Source: Palsa-965 sp044448685 (GTDB lineage: Bacteria > Bacteroidota > Bacteroidia > Palsa-965). Taken from it: a stretch of DNA of 64,000 nt. The stretch lies in contig JBIOHC010000001.1 in NCBI GenBank assembly GCA_044448685.1, positions 1 to 64,000 on the forward strand, in the 5' to 3' direction. Within the stretch, counting starts at the first letter, position 1; every line of letters starts with the position of its first letter. The translations under genes and the position numbers were made by a program. Below the pieces are notes generated by a model, which searched no databases, was not told the DNA's origin, and was given only the letters and a program-made list of their open reading frames with translations. Positions 8,726 to 17,139 of this stretch are shown here, piece by piece.

Positions 8726-9295
8726 ATGAAAAACACATTGATCAATATAAACAGGGAGAAAAAAAACCCGGAAAGAGAAAAAAACATCCCGAACCGGATG
8801 ATCGTTGCCCCGAAAGGGATCGTCAATGTCCTGAACCGGATAGTCGCGGCCCCGAATGAGCCAGACTCTGTCCTGAATCGGAAATTGAAAGTCTCAAACA
8901 GGACAGAGATTGTCCCGAATCGGATAATAAGTGGCCCGAACCGGATAATGATTGTCCCGATTCGGATGATGATTGCCCCGAATAGGATCTTAAGTGTCCC
9001 GAACCGGATGTTGACTTCCCCGAACCGGATGATCATAATCCGAAACCGGATAATGATTGCCCCGAAACGGATGATGACTGTCCGGGACCGGATAGCGATT
9101 GTCCCAAAAAGGATGATGAAAGTCCCGGATCGGATGATGATTGTTCTCAACCGGATTGTTTCAATATTCAAGAATATGAGGAGGAAACGAACTGGAAATG
9201 AGAAAACATCATTGGCTCCGCTAAAAAGGAATGAAGAAAAAACAGAAACAGCAATGTTCAAAGAATACAAATACAAAGGGATTAAAAACCCCTGA
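8726..9295 (+). CDS. Possible basic heptad-repeat protein over a 21-bp array
   Basis: Open + frame of 189 codons from ATG 8726; ATG 8705 is an in-frame alternative giving 196. The 8726 ATG sits in an AAGATGA context like the sigma-gene start, which also follows a copy of the shared 37-bp element. A Lys/Arg/Glu-rich leader precedes about 17 heptads of the type PNRMMIV, then a Lys/Glu-rich tail. I recognise no family. The minus strand is also open across the array, and a third frame encodes CPEPDDD heptads but has two stops, so coding status is uncertain. The exact 21-bp phasing argues for coding constraint; the composition of this frame is unusual. Confidence 0.35.
   Translation: MKNTLININREKKNPEREKNIPNRMIVAPKGIVNVLNRIVAAPNEPDSVLNRKLKVSNRTEIVPNRIISGPNRIMIVPIRMMIAPNRILSVPNRMLTSPNRMIIIRNRIMIAPKRMMTVRDRIAIVPKRMMKVPDRMMIVLNRIVSIFKNMRRKRTGNEKTSLAPLKRNEEKTETAMFKEYKYKGIKNP
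8789..9158. repeat. Tandem array of divergent 21-bp repeats (17.6 units)
   Basis: Unit consensus CCGAACCGGATGATGATTGY plus C. Seventeen complete units start at 8789 and every 21 bp after, followed by a partial unit at 9146. Substitutions are frequent, but no insertion or deletion breaks the phase. There are no spacers, so it is not a CRISPR array. See the findings for the analysis of reading frames. Confidence 0.9.
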
Positions 9296-9502
9296 AAAGA
9301 ATTCGGGATGAGGAGTACGGGCATGATGCGCAAATGCCTGACGCCAACAGAAAATCTGATCCGTCGCGGGGAACAGAGCATCTGAAAGTCCTGAATAGGA
9401 GTACCCGGAGAATAAGGAGGAGAATACAGAAACGTACTGTGTTCTGCATACCGGATTTCCGGTTTAATCAAATCAATAATTAACCTTTAAAAACTAAACA
9501 AC

Positions 9503-10159
9503 ATGAAAAAGTCAATAATAATGCTCGCAGTAATTATTTCAAAAAAGATCCAGGTAGTGTTGCACCTCAAGCAAAGAACGGCACCCCAGCTTATCACGGA
9601 TGCCAAGTCCTATGTCACGGGTGTGTCGGGCAATGCCGGATACTTTCCTGTTCCGAATCCGCCTATTGCAACCATTCAGGCAGACATTGTCAATCTGGAA
9701 ACAACTTCTGTGGCGGCACAGGGGAGGGCCAAGGGAACGGTTGCGGCCCGGAATGCGGCCCGCAAAACGCTTGAGCTAAGTTTGAAAGGCCTTGCTTTTT
9801 ATGTGGAAGGCATCGCCAACAACGATCCCGACCATGCCCTGGCAATTGCCAAGGCGGCCAACATGACTGTTAAAAGTCATACTCCACATATGAAACAGGA
9901 TTTCAAAATGGTGGCGACGAAGAAGGCGGGAGAATTGCTCCTGGTTGCTAAATCGGAAAAAGGAAGAGTAACCTTTAACTTCGAATTAAGCACGGATATC
10001 AGCAATCCTGCCAACTGGAAAACGGTTCAGAACAATTCAAAGGCTACGGCTCTTATTACCGGTCTGGTAAGCGGAACGAAGTACTTTGGAAGGGTGACTC
10101 TGACAGACCGTACCGGCCCGCGTCAGGTAGGCACTATACTCAGCGCCCTGCCGCTATAG
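9503..10159 (+). CDS. Small FN3-like protein of unknown function
   Basis: 218 residues. The first half is mostly helical (ITDAKSYVTGVSGNAGYFPVP, then an Ala-rich stretch and KTLELSLKGLAFYVEGIANND). The last 70 residues look like a fibronectin type III-like beta domain (NFELSTDISNPANWKTVQ ... GTKYFGRV ... RTGPRQVG). Similar two-part proteins occur widely in Bacteroidota as hypothetical FN3-containing proteins; no function is known to me. The N-terminus MKKSIIMLAVIISKK is short for a signal peptide and has no clear cleavage site, so its location is uncertain. A strong terminator follows at 10176. It could share the transcript controlled by the operator cluster at 8.6 kb. Confidence 0.7.
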   Translation: MKKSIIMLAVIISKKIQVVLHLKQRTAPQLITDAKSYVTGVSGNAGYFPVPNPPIATIQADIVNLETTSVAAQGRAKGTVAARNAARKTLELSLKGLAFYVEGIANNDPDHALAIAKAANMTVKSHTPHMKQDFKMVATKKAGELLLVAKSEKGRVTFNFELSTDISNPANWKTVQNNSKATALITGLVSGTKYFGRVTLTDRTGPRQVGTILSALPL

Positions 10160-10175
10160 GATAGAAGTATAAAGT

Positions 10176-10210
10176 AAACAGGAAGGCTTCCGGGGCCTTC
10201 CTGTTTTTTT
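10176..10210 (+). terminator. Intrinsic terminator after the FN3-like gene
   Basis: Twelve-bp perfect stem AAACAGGAAGGC / GCCTTCCTGTTT with a short loop, followed by a run of T. Confidence 0.9.
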
Positions 10211-10230
10211 ATTTTTGGTTATATCCGAGA

Positions 10231-10433
10231 TGTCCAGTAGGGACAAAATATCGGCAGAACAATATGACACACACGTCTCATTGCCCCTTTAGGGGCAATA
10301 TATCGGCACAATAAATCCTATATACAATCGGTTCATTGCATTGCAGCCTATAACCGATATGCCGTCCCTACAGGACGGGGTACGTGAAAACAATTTAATC
10401 TTTCTGCTACCGATATTTAGTCCCTACGGGACT
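10231..10433 (-). repeat. Modular palindromic element, copy 1
   Basis: About 200 bp with four short palindromes: TGTCCAGTAGGGACA, TTGCCCCTTTAGGGGCAA, CCGTCCCTACAGGACGG and AGTCCCTACGGGACT. They are joined by linkers containing CCGATAT or its complement. Its reverse complement aligns end to end with 46239-46430, including a shared AATTGTTTTCACG linker. No open reading frame is present. It fills most of the gap between the FN3-like gene and the dioxygenase gene. Confidence 0.85.
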
Positions 10434-10488
10434 TGCAGGCGCACAAACGGTTATTTATTTATAAATTGCGCCCTCTAACACCCGCCTT

Positions 10489-11454
10489 ATGGATCTGAAA
10501 TCTGAAACAATTGAACGCCTCAAAAAGCTGGATGAAAAATTCCAGGCCATGGGCCAGGATATGAATTCTTACCTGGATGGATTGTTGCATGCCGATTACC
10601 TTACGTACTGGGATTATATACACCTCGACACCCTTCTCAGTCTTCAGACCCCCAAGACCAGCTTTCCCGACGAGCAGATCTTTATCATGTATCACCAGAT
10701 TACAGAACTTTATTTCAGACTCTGTATGGTGGAATTCGAACAGCTCTGTGAAAAATCACCGATGGATACAGCGTTCTTCATTTCCCGTCTGGGCCGTATA
10801 AACCGTTATTTCGAAGCACTCATTACCTCTTTCGATATCATGGTGGACGGTATGGATGTGGCTCAGTTCCTGAAATTCCGTATGTCCCTTTTACCGGCCA
10901 GCGGTTTTCAGAGCGGACAATACCGAATGATAGAAATCTGTTCCACCAATTTCGTAAATCTTATTTCTCCCCAGCATGCCAAAAATTACAGCGGGGTTGT
11001 GACCGATTCCATGATAGAAAGCATGTATGAGCATATCTACTGGAAGGCAGGAGCTACAGAACTTGCTTCGGGCAAGAAAACACTGACCCTCGAACAGTTT
11101 GAAAAGAAATACTCCGGAGCATTTATTAATCTGGCCCGTAAATTCAGAAAAAAAAATCTGAATGAACTGTATCATTCCCTTCCCGAAGCAGATCAGAAAA
11201 AGGAAGAGCTGATTCATGCCCTTAAACAGCTGGATGTAAGTGTAAACATCAACTGGAAACTCTGTCATTACCGGTCAGCAGTACGTTATCTGCAAAAAGA
11301 TCCGGAGGATATCAAGGCAACCGGTGGAACCAACTGGCAGAAATATCTTCCTCCGAGATTTCAGAAACTTTGCTTTTTCCCCGAACTGTGGACGAAGGAT
11401 GATATGGATAACTGGGGAAAGAACTGGGTGAAGAAGAACGTGTTTAACCTTTGA
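10489..11454 (+). CDS. kynA: Tryptophan 2,3-dioxygenase
   Basis: 321 residues. The segments YWDYIHLDTLLSLQTPKT, FIMYHQITELYFRL and SGFQSGQYRMIE are hallmark helices of the heme-dependent tryptophan 2,3-dioxygenase family, which opens the indole ring to N-formylkynurenine as the first step of tryptophan breakdown or NAD synthesis. Its length is in the range of bacterial and animal enzymes. It appears monocistronic: the palindromic element precedes it and a convergent gene follows 22 bp downstream. The only other candidate in this pathway is the RidA-family gene at 46526. Start ATG 10489 is supported by the absence of any other nearby in-frame start. Confidence 0.9.
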   Translation: MDLKSETIERLKKLDEKFQAMGQDMNSYLDGLLHADYLTYWDYIHLDTLLSLQTPKTSFPDEQIFIMYHQITELYFRLCMVEFEQLCEKSPMDTAFFISRLGRINRYFEALITSFDIMVDGMDVAQFLKFRMSLLPASGFQSGQYRMIEICSTNFVNLISPQHAKNYSGVVTDSMIESMYEHIYWKAGATELASGKKTLTLEQFEKKYSGAFINLARKFRKKNLNELYHSLPEADQKKEELIHALKQLDVSVNINWKLCHYRSAVRYLQKDPEDIKATGGTNWQKYLPPRFQKLCFFPELWTKDDMDNWGKNWVKKNVFNL

Positions 11455-11476
11455 GTGACATAAGTCTTACGTCTCT

Positions 11477-12256
11477 TCACTCTCCTCCCGGCCTGTCACC
11501 CTTACCCGGCGCCTTAAACTGTATATTCGGAGTCGCCTGTGCCGTTGACCGCCCTGTTATATCCATCAAAGAGAAGGATGCTTCGTAGGCACCATTCAGT
11601 TCCAGATTAAATGCCCCCGAACACATACCGTGGCCCAGCAAAACTTCCGTCTTGCTTTTTTCAGGAGATAAATAATAAGTAGTCGATTTCTTTGTTGTTT
11701 CGTTCGTAACAGTTGTTTTGATCAGGAAGTCGGATGTATCCCGGACTGAAAATCCCAGATGAACAAACACTTCAGGTCCGCAGCCAAACATGCAAAAGGT
11801 GTTTTTTAATACGGAAGGCTGGCTGATCCATGCCGGAGCGTCAGCCGTTTTATCAGCCACAGCTATCCAGGAAAAAGGCTTGCGGGTATTCGACCCCGCA
11901 TCCCACTGTTCCAGTAAATTGTGTTCTGTCAGACGGTCTATACATACTTTGTAATCGAGACCTGGAATCAGTTTTTCTTCCGGCACAAGGACTGCCTGAG
12001 TCAGATGGAACTCACTTTTCAATGTTTCCCTGACAGAAAGCTTAATTTTCTTGTTTCCTGTTTTCAGATAAATGGAATATTTAGTGTTAAGGCTATCGAT
12101 AATATGCTGACTTCCTCCATAGCCTGTGATGACCAGGATTGAATTGGCCCTTATCGTTTTTCCTTTCGGCCAGAAAGAAATCCCATCATAGGCGCATTTT
12201 GAGAACCCGTTTATGTTCAGCAAGCAAAGCAGGAGGAAGAACAGCTTTCTTTTCAT
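11477..12256 (-). CDS. Secreted protein of unknown function
   Basis: 259 residues from ATG 12256 (MKRKLFFLLLCLLNINGFSK), chosen because this start opens directly on a signal peptide. The mature part is predicted beta-rich, with several cysteines (SKCAYDGISF, CMFGCGPEVF, GHGMCSGAF) and no domain that I recognise. It ends in a charged, Gly/Pro-rich tail (PGKGDRPGGE). It is convergent with the tryptophan dioxygenase gene and divergent from the sigma-factor gene. An exported beta-sandwich or periplasmic binding role is possible but not supported by any motif. Confidence 0.7.
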   Translation of the reverse strand: MKRKLFFLLLCLLNINGFSKCAYDGISFWPKGKTIRANSILVITGYGGSQHIIDSLNTKYSIYLKTGNKKIKLSVRETLKSEFHLTQAVLVPEEKLIPGLDYKVCIDRLTEHNLLEQWDAGSNTRKPFSWIAVADKTADAPAWISQPSVLKNTFCMFGCGPEVFVHLGFSVRDTSDFLIKTTVTNETTKKSTTYYLSPEKSKTEVLLGHGMCSGAFNLELNGAYEASFSLMDITGRSTAQATPNIQFKAPGKGDRPGGE

Positions 12257-12432
12257 GGTAAGGATAGAATAGGCAATTTTGTACCGGAATAAGCAGTTAA
12301 AGATACAAAGACGAAAACGGGAAAAACGCCTCAAATGTTAAAATAAGGCTACGAACTTTCAAAAATAATTGAAAGCAACCTAAATTTTTCTCCCTGATTA
12401 TCAGGATCTTGTTAATTATTTTAAAAAAAACG

Positions 12433-12469
12433 GGAACAAAATCGATTCTCAATTGCCTTACTACTAGAA
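12433..12469 (+). promoter_or_regulatory. 37-bp element shared with the 8.7-kb locus (copy 2)
   Basis: Identical to 8662-8698 and placed 17 bp before the ATG of the ECF sigma gene. The GGAAC start and later TACTA suggest an ECF-type, possibly autoregulated promoter. This is inference. Confidence 0.5.
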
Positions 12470-12486
12470 GGGGTACACAAATTAAG

Positions 12487-12972
12487 ATGACCAAAAAGGA
12501 ACATAACCAATTTATAGCGCTGTATGCGGATGAGCTTTATCGCTTTATCAAGGGTCATTTACGCGACTATCATTGGACCAAGGATGTACAACAGGAGGTA
12601 TTTAAACAATTATGGGAAGAAAGAGATAAAGTAGACATAAAGAAAGTAAAGCCATACCTGTTCCAGGCAGCTAATCACACATTAATTAATCAAAAGAAAC
12701 GTGATACGTTCAGAAAACAAGCAGACACAGAAGGCTTTGACGAAACCGTTCATCCTAAGGAATATCCGGATGTCAGGGATATAGTTGAAGAGGCAATGGA
12801 TCTGCTCCCGGTTGATGAAAAAGCAGTTGCTCATTTGAGAATTTTCGGAAACTATGAGTACCAAGAAATAGCAGAGCTGCTTGATATGTCTTACGATGAG
12901 GTGAAAAAAAAAGTGTTTCGTGCCCGTTTGGCATTAAAAAGATATCTGGGCAAAGTTGAAAATCTGCTTTAA
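12487..12972 (+). CDS. ECF-type RNA polymerase sigma factor
   Basis: 161 residues from ATG 12487. Region 2 spans about residues 6-70 (FIALYADELYRFIKGHLRDYHWTKDVQQEVF) and region 4 about residues 100-155 (HLRIFGNYEYQEIAELLDMSYDEVKKKVFRARLALKRYL), the layout of group IV sigma factors. The earlier in-frame start at 12409 would translate the 37-bp promoter-like element, so 12487 is preferred. The stop codon is followed one base later by the ATG of a membrane protein that looks like an anti-sigma factor, and a GIN-domain protein comes third. A cell-envelope stress or polymer-sensing regulon is plausible. Confidence 0.92.
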   Translation: MTKKEHNQFIALYADELYRFIKGHLRDYHWTKDVQQEVFKQLWEERDKVDIKKVKPYLFQAANHTLINQKKRDTFRKQADTEGFDETVHPKEYPDVRDIVEEAMDLLPVDEKAVAHLRIFGNYEYQEIAELLDMSYDEVKKKVFRARLALKRYLGKVENLL

Positions 12973-12973
12973 C

Positions 12974-14011
12974 ATGGAAAGAATAAATAGAGATAATTAC
13001 GAAGTCTGGTTCCTCGATTACCACGAGGGCGTGCTGAGCGCAGAGCAGGTGGCAGAGCTTCTCCTCTTTCTGGAACAACACCCTGATCTCAAAGAGATAT
13101 TTGAGGAATTCGAAATCATACCCATCACACTAAATAAGGAAGGGGATCCGGATAAGGAAAGCCTCAAGCAGGCTCTTGTCGATGCAGGTAATTATGAAGA
13201 GTATATGATAGGATCGGTAGAAGGGATGTTGGATGAAGAAGATACACTGGAATTAAAAAAATTCCTGAATAAGCATCCCGAATACCAGCGTGATATGGAT
13301 CTGTTCAACATGACGGTATTCAAACCAGATCTCACAGATGTCTGTCCTTTTAAAGAGGAATTGAAGAAACGGGAATACAAAATCATCCCCCTCCGCTTCA
13401 ACCCCTGGATGGCTGCTGCCGCAGCACTGGCCTTGCTGATCGGAATCTGGATGTTCAACCGCAATGAGACCATTACCGTAGAGTCTGTCGCTATCATTGA
13501 CACGACAAAGCAGCCTGACAAAACAATAAACAATAACGGGCATCAGTCTGCCCCGGTTCAGGAGCGCGTAGCTATAAACCGCACCAATTCGAATACGTCA
13601 AAACACAGGATTGAAAGAGTGCCCGAACAGGTTTTACATACCACAACGCTGAGCACATTAGAAGCAAGAACAATCGAGACAAATCTCGTTGCTGAATCAA
13701 CTCCGGATCTCAAAATGAAAGAACTGCCGGACGTGATTCATACACCCGAAACAGCACCTGTTGTGAAAGCATTTTACCCCGACATTAAATCACTGGCACG
13801 GGAGCAGCTCACCACCCTTACAGGCACAGAAAGACCGGCTAAAGGCCGCAGACACGCGGGCTGGGAGCTGTGCAAGATAGCCGTGAGAGGCTATAACCGT
13901 ATCAGTTCACGAAAAATAAAAATAAAAGAAGAGTACAATAACCAGGGTATGCTGGTATCCTATGCACTGCAGAGCAAGGATATGACATACGAACAACAAA
14001 CCAACAACTAA
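12974..14011 (+). CDS. Single-pass membrane protein, probable anti-sigma factor
   Basis: 345 residues from ATG 12974, one base after the sigma stop codon. The N-terminal cytoplasmic part is very acidic with two copies of a short motif (DYHEGVLSAEQVAELLLFLEQHPDL and a second copy, GSVEGMLDEEDTLELKKFLNKHPEY). It is followed by one transmembrane helix (PWMAAAAALALLIGIWMF, about residue 145) and a Thr/Pro/Glu-rich extracytoplasmic region. This topology and the tight coupling to a sigma gene suggest a membrane anti-sigma factor, although no canonical zinc-binding or FecR domain is visible. It could instead be an adaptor of unrelated function. Confidence 0.75.
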   Translation: MERINRDNYEVWFLDYHEGVLSAEQVAELLLFLEQHPDLKEIFEEFEIIPITLNKEGDPDKESLKQALVDAGNYEEYMIGSVEGMLDEEDTLELKKFLNKHPEYQRDMDLFNMTVFKPDLTDVCPFKEELKKREYKIIPLRFNPWMAAAAALALLIGIWMFNRNETITVESVAIIDTTKQPDKTINNNGHQSAPVQERVAINRTNSNTSKHRIERVPEQVLHTTTLSTLEARTIETNLVAESTPDLKMKELPDVIHTPETAPVVKAFYPDIKSLAREQLTTLTGTERPAKGRRHAGWELCKIAVRGYNRISSRKIKIKEEYNNQGMLVSYALQSKDMTYEQQTNN

Positions 14012-14032
14012 TACCCAACAACAAACAAAAAA

Positions 14033-15454
14033 ATGAAATACCTGACTATATCCATCGCCTTATTCCTTACCGGCTCAGCCGCACTTAAGGCACAAATAAA
14101 TGCAGACCGCGCCATGGGTGACTTTACCGGCATACGTGCCGGGCAGACAGTACACATCACCCTGTCACAGGGGGAAGCAAATACCGTACAGGTTCAGGCT
14201 CCAACACAGGAAGAGGCGGATGCTATACAAACGGAAGTGAAAGACGGAATCCTGATGATAAAACAAGGCAAGAAAAGCGGGGCTGCTAAAGTGGATATCC
14301 ACCTCAAAAGCCTGAAAAGCATAGAGCTTTCCGGAGCGGCCGATTTACGTTCACTGAATACCTTCAAATCGGATGAAATACGGGTGAATTGCGGAGGTGC
14401 TGCAAAGACAGACCTGGGCTCCGAAACCCAAAAACTGAATGTGGAAGTGAGCGGTGCAGCAGTGGTAAGCGTTGAAGGCAAGACAGGGCAGCTTAACGCA
14501 ACGGTTTCAGGAGCCGGCAAACTCAGTGCCCTGGAGCTTAGTGCCGAAAATGCCGATATAACAGGTTCCGGTGCCGGAGTCTCAAAAGTAAATGTGAAAC
14601 AAAACCTGAACGCAACTGTTTCAGGTGCAGGAGATATCATTTATAAAGAGGAGCCTGTTTCGAAACATGTTGAAATAAGCGGAGCTGGATCAGTGAGGAA
14701 TGCACATGGTAAAGTGGGAACGGATAAAAGTGATACCACCCGTATTTCCCTTTGGCATAATAAAATCACGATTTCACATGATGACAGTGATACAACAGAA
14801 ACGAAGGAGGAATCAGAGTCTGATAATTTCAAGCACTGGACTGGATTGCAGTGGGGGGTGAACGGCCTTCGTACTCCTTTGAAAGACGGAATGTCATTGC
14901 CCAAGGGCGAGGAGTATATGCAGCTTAACCAGTACAGTTCTCAAAGCTTCGGGCTGAATCTGATAGAACACGATTTCAACATCTATAAGGAGTATGTGAA
15001 AGTGTTTACCGGTTTGGGTTTTGAATTCAACCATTATGCGCTGCAAAATAATGTAAGTCTGCGTACCGATACAACTTATACCGCAGGCAGGGCTGAATCC
15101 AAACTGAGTTTTTCAAAAAACAATTTCAACGAGAACCTGCTGACGGTTCCGCTCATGATGGAATTCAACACGAACAGTGACTCCAGGAAGAGTATTCATA
15201 TTGCCTTCGGTATGCTGGGAGGGTGGAAAATAGGGTCCAGAACACGTCAGGTATTCAAAGATCAGGATGGTAAAAAGATAAACCGTATGAGCAGCAGCGA
15301 CTATAATCTTGATCCTTTTCGTTACAGTCTGACAGCCCAGGTCGGATACCGCAACTGGTCTGTTTTTGCCAATTATGGTCTGAGTGAATTATTTAAAATC
15401 GGGAAGGGCCCCCAGCTTTATCCTGCCAGTGCAGGTATTGCATGGCATTGGTGA
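14033..15454 (+). CDS. GIN-domain (DUF2807) protein with outer-membrane-like C-terminus
   Basis: 473 residues with a signal peptide (MKYLTISIALFLTGSAALKAQ). Residues about 25-215 form the Gly/Ala/Ser-rich right-handed beta-helix-like GIN domain, with recurring SGAADL, SGAGKL and SGAGVS turns. The C-terminal half, from about residue 265, has the alternating pattern of an outer-membrane beta barrel and ends in aromatic residues (GIAWHW). Third gene of the sigma / anti-sigma operon, 21 bp downstream, which suggests it is a target or sensor output of that system. GIN-domain proteins are common in Bacteroidota; their ligand is unknown. Confidence 0.85.
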   Translation: MKYLTISIALFLTGSAALKAQINADRAMGDFTGIRAGQTVHITLSQGEANTVQVQAPTQEEADAIQTEVKDGILMIKQGKKSGAAKVDIHLKSLKSIELSGAADLRSLNTFKSDEIRVNCGGAAKTDLGSETQKLNVEVSGAAVVSVEGKTGQLNATVSGAGKLSALELSAENADITGSGAGVSKVNVKQNLNATVSGAGDIIYKEEPVSKHVEISGAGSVRNAHGKVGTDKSDTTRISLWHNKITISHDDSDTTETKEESESDNFKHWTGLQWGVNGLRTPLKDGMSLPKGEEYMQLNQYSSQSFGLNLIEHDFNIYKEYVKVFTGLGFEFNHYALQNNVSLRTDTTYTAGRAESKLSFSKNNFNENLLTVPLMMEFNTNSDSRKSIHIAFGMLGGWKIGSRTRQVFKDQDGKKINRMSSSDYNLDPFRYSLTAQVGYRNWSVFANYGLSELFKIGKGPQLYPASAGIAWHW

Positions 15455-15478
15455 CTTATGGATTAAGAAGTATATTTG
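15448..15478 (+). promoter_or_regulatory. Promoter for the acyl-CoA carboxylase gene
   Basis: TTG at 15448-15450, 20-nt spacer, TATATTTG at 15471-15478. The -33 part overlaps the end of the GIN gene. Transcription would begin about 15483, supporting ATG 15497 over an earlier in-frame start at 15476. Confidence 0.6.
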
Positions 15479-15496
15479 TTGCTTAATTCAAACAGG

Positions 15497-17080
15497 ATGA
15501 AAGCAGCCGAAATAAAGGAACAAGCAGCAGCCGAAAAGCAGCAGAAGCTGGAAGAACTCCAGGGCAAAATTGCCGAAGCACAGCTTGGGGGCGGAGTTAA
15601 ACGGATAGAATCACAGCATAAAAAGGGTAAGCTGACAGCCAGAGAGCGCCTGCATTTTCTGATTGATGAAGGTTCGTTTGAGGAGATCGGAATGTTTGTC
15701 ACCCACCGCTCAACAGAATTCGGACTGGAACGTGAAAAATATGCCGGTGATGGGGTTATAACAGGTTACGGAACAATTCAGGGCAGGCTTGTCTATGTTT
15801 TTTCCCAGGACTTTACGGTCTTCGGTGGATCGCTTTCTGAAACGCATGCTGAAAAAATATGCCGTATCATGGATCTTGCCATGAAGAACGGAGCGCCTGT
15901 TATAGGACTGAATGACAGCGGAGGGGCCCGTATACAGGAAGGTGTGGTTTCTCTGGGCGGCTATGCCGATATTTTTTACCGCAATACGATTGCATCGGGA
16001 CTTATACCTCAGATCTCAGCCGTAATGGGTCCCTGTGCAGGAGGAGCCGTGTATTCACCGGCCATCACAGATTTTATCCTGATGGTGGAAAACACCTCCT
16101 ATATGTTTGTTACCGGACCCAATGTGGTGAAGACAGTAACACATGAGGAAGTAACAAGTGAAGAACTGGGAGGAGCATCGACCCACAGTACCAAATCAGG
16201 TGTTACTCATTTTGCCTGTGCCAATGAAATAGAATGTATACAGCATATACGGAAAATGCTGAGTTATATGCCTCAGAACTGTGAAGAGCTGCCCCCATCA
16301 ATGCATTATGAAAGTGGTAGCAGTGAGAAGAGGCCCGAGCTCAATACGATAGTTCCTGACAGTCCTAACCAGCCTTATGATATACGCGAGGTGATAAGCG
16401 GGGTGATTGATGCCGATACTTTTCTGGAAGTGCATAAGAATTTTGCGGAAAACATCGTGGTCGGATTTGCCCGTCTGGCCGGTCGCAGCATTGGTATCGT
16501 TGCCAACCAGCCGGCATTCCTGGCCGGAGTGCTGGATATAAACTCATCGACCAAGGCAGCCCGTTTTGTTCGGTTCTGTGATTCATTCAATATCCCTCTG
16601 CTGGTTTTCGAAGATGTACCAGGCTTCCTGCCCGGTACGGATCAGGAATGGAATGCCATCATTACCAATGGAGCCAAGCTCCTCTATGCTTTCTGTGAAG
16701 CTACGGTGCCCCGTGTAACAGTTATTACACGCAAGGCTTACGGAGGTGCATACGACGTTATGAATTCCAAGCATATAGGTGCCGATATGAACTATGCATG
16801 GCCTTCTGCCGAAATAGCCGTGATGGGAGCCAAAGGTGCCGCTGAAATTATTTTCAAGAATGAAATCAGCGCTTCAAAAGACCCGGCAGCTAAACTGAAA
16901 GAGAAGGAACAGGAATATATAAAGCATTTTGCCAATCCATACAGGGCTGCCGAACGTGGTTATATAGACGAGGTTATCCTGCCCGAAGATACCCGGAGCA
17001 AGCTTATTGCGGCATTCAAAATGCTGGAGAATAAAGTAGATAAGCTGCCTAAGAAGAAACACGGGAACATCCCTCTTTAG
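15497..17080 (+). CDS. Acyl-CoA carboxylase carboxyltransferase (beta) subunit
   Basis: 527 residues from ATG 15497. Two crotonase-like carboxyltransferase halves are visible: KLTARERLHFLIDEGSFEEI, NDSGGARIQEGV and CAGGAVYSPAITDF in the first; EDVPGFLPGTDQEWNAI, RKAYGGAYDVMNSK and AMGAKGAAEI-like (VMGAKGAAEIIF) in the second. It transfers carboxyl from biotin to propionyl-CoA or a related acyl-CoA (PccB/MmdA/AccD type). The biotin carboxylase and biotin carrier are not adjacent, so the holoenzyme partner and substrate (propionyl-, methylcrotonyl- or acetyl-CoA) cannot be assigned. Propionyl-CoA is the likeliest from overall resemblance. Confidence 0.9.
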   Translation: MKAAEIKEQAAAEKQQKLEELQGKIAEAQLGGGVKRIESQHKKGKLTARERLHFLIDEGSFEEIGMFVTHRSTEFGLEREKYAGDGVITGYGTIQGRLVYVFSQDFTVFGGSLSETHAEKICRIMDLAMKNGAPVIGLNDSGGARIQEGVVSLGGYADIFYRNTIASGLIPQISAVMGPCAGGAVYSPAITDFILMVENTSYMFVTGPNVVKTVTHEEVTSEELGGASTHSTKSGVTHFACANEIECIQHIRKMLSYMPQNCEELPPSMHYESGSSEKRPELNTIVPDSPNQPYDIREVISGVIDADTFLEVHKNFAENIVVGFARLAGRSIGIVANQPAFLAGVLDINSSTKAARFVRFCDSFNIPLLVFEDVPGFLPGTDQEWNAIITNGAKLLYAFCEATVPRVTVITRKAYGGAYDVMNSKHIGADMNYAWPSAEIAVMGAKGAAEIIFKNEISASKDPAAKLKEKEQEYIKHFANPYRAAERGYIDEVILPEDTRSKLIAAFKMLENKVDKLPKKKHGNIPL

Positions 17081-17139
17081 ACATAAGAGGCAAGACATGA
17101 GACACAAGACTAAAACGTTCTGTCTAGTGTCTTGTGTCT
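17079..17139. repeat. AGACAYA heptamer array with hairpin between convergent genes
   Basis: Bases 17079-17110 carry AGACATA/AGACACA-type heptamers, and 17120-17138 carry their complement (GTGTCTTGTGTCT), forming a hairpin with stem AGACACAAGAC. It lies between the carboxylase stop and the end of the convergent propeller gene, and may terminate or insulate both. Confidence 0.6.

Noticed and set aside
8789..9158. CRISPR array
   Set aside because: The 21-bp units are contiguous with no unique spacers and no cas genes nearby.
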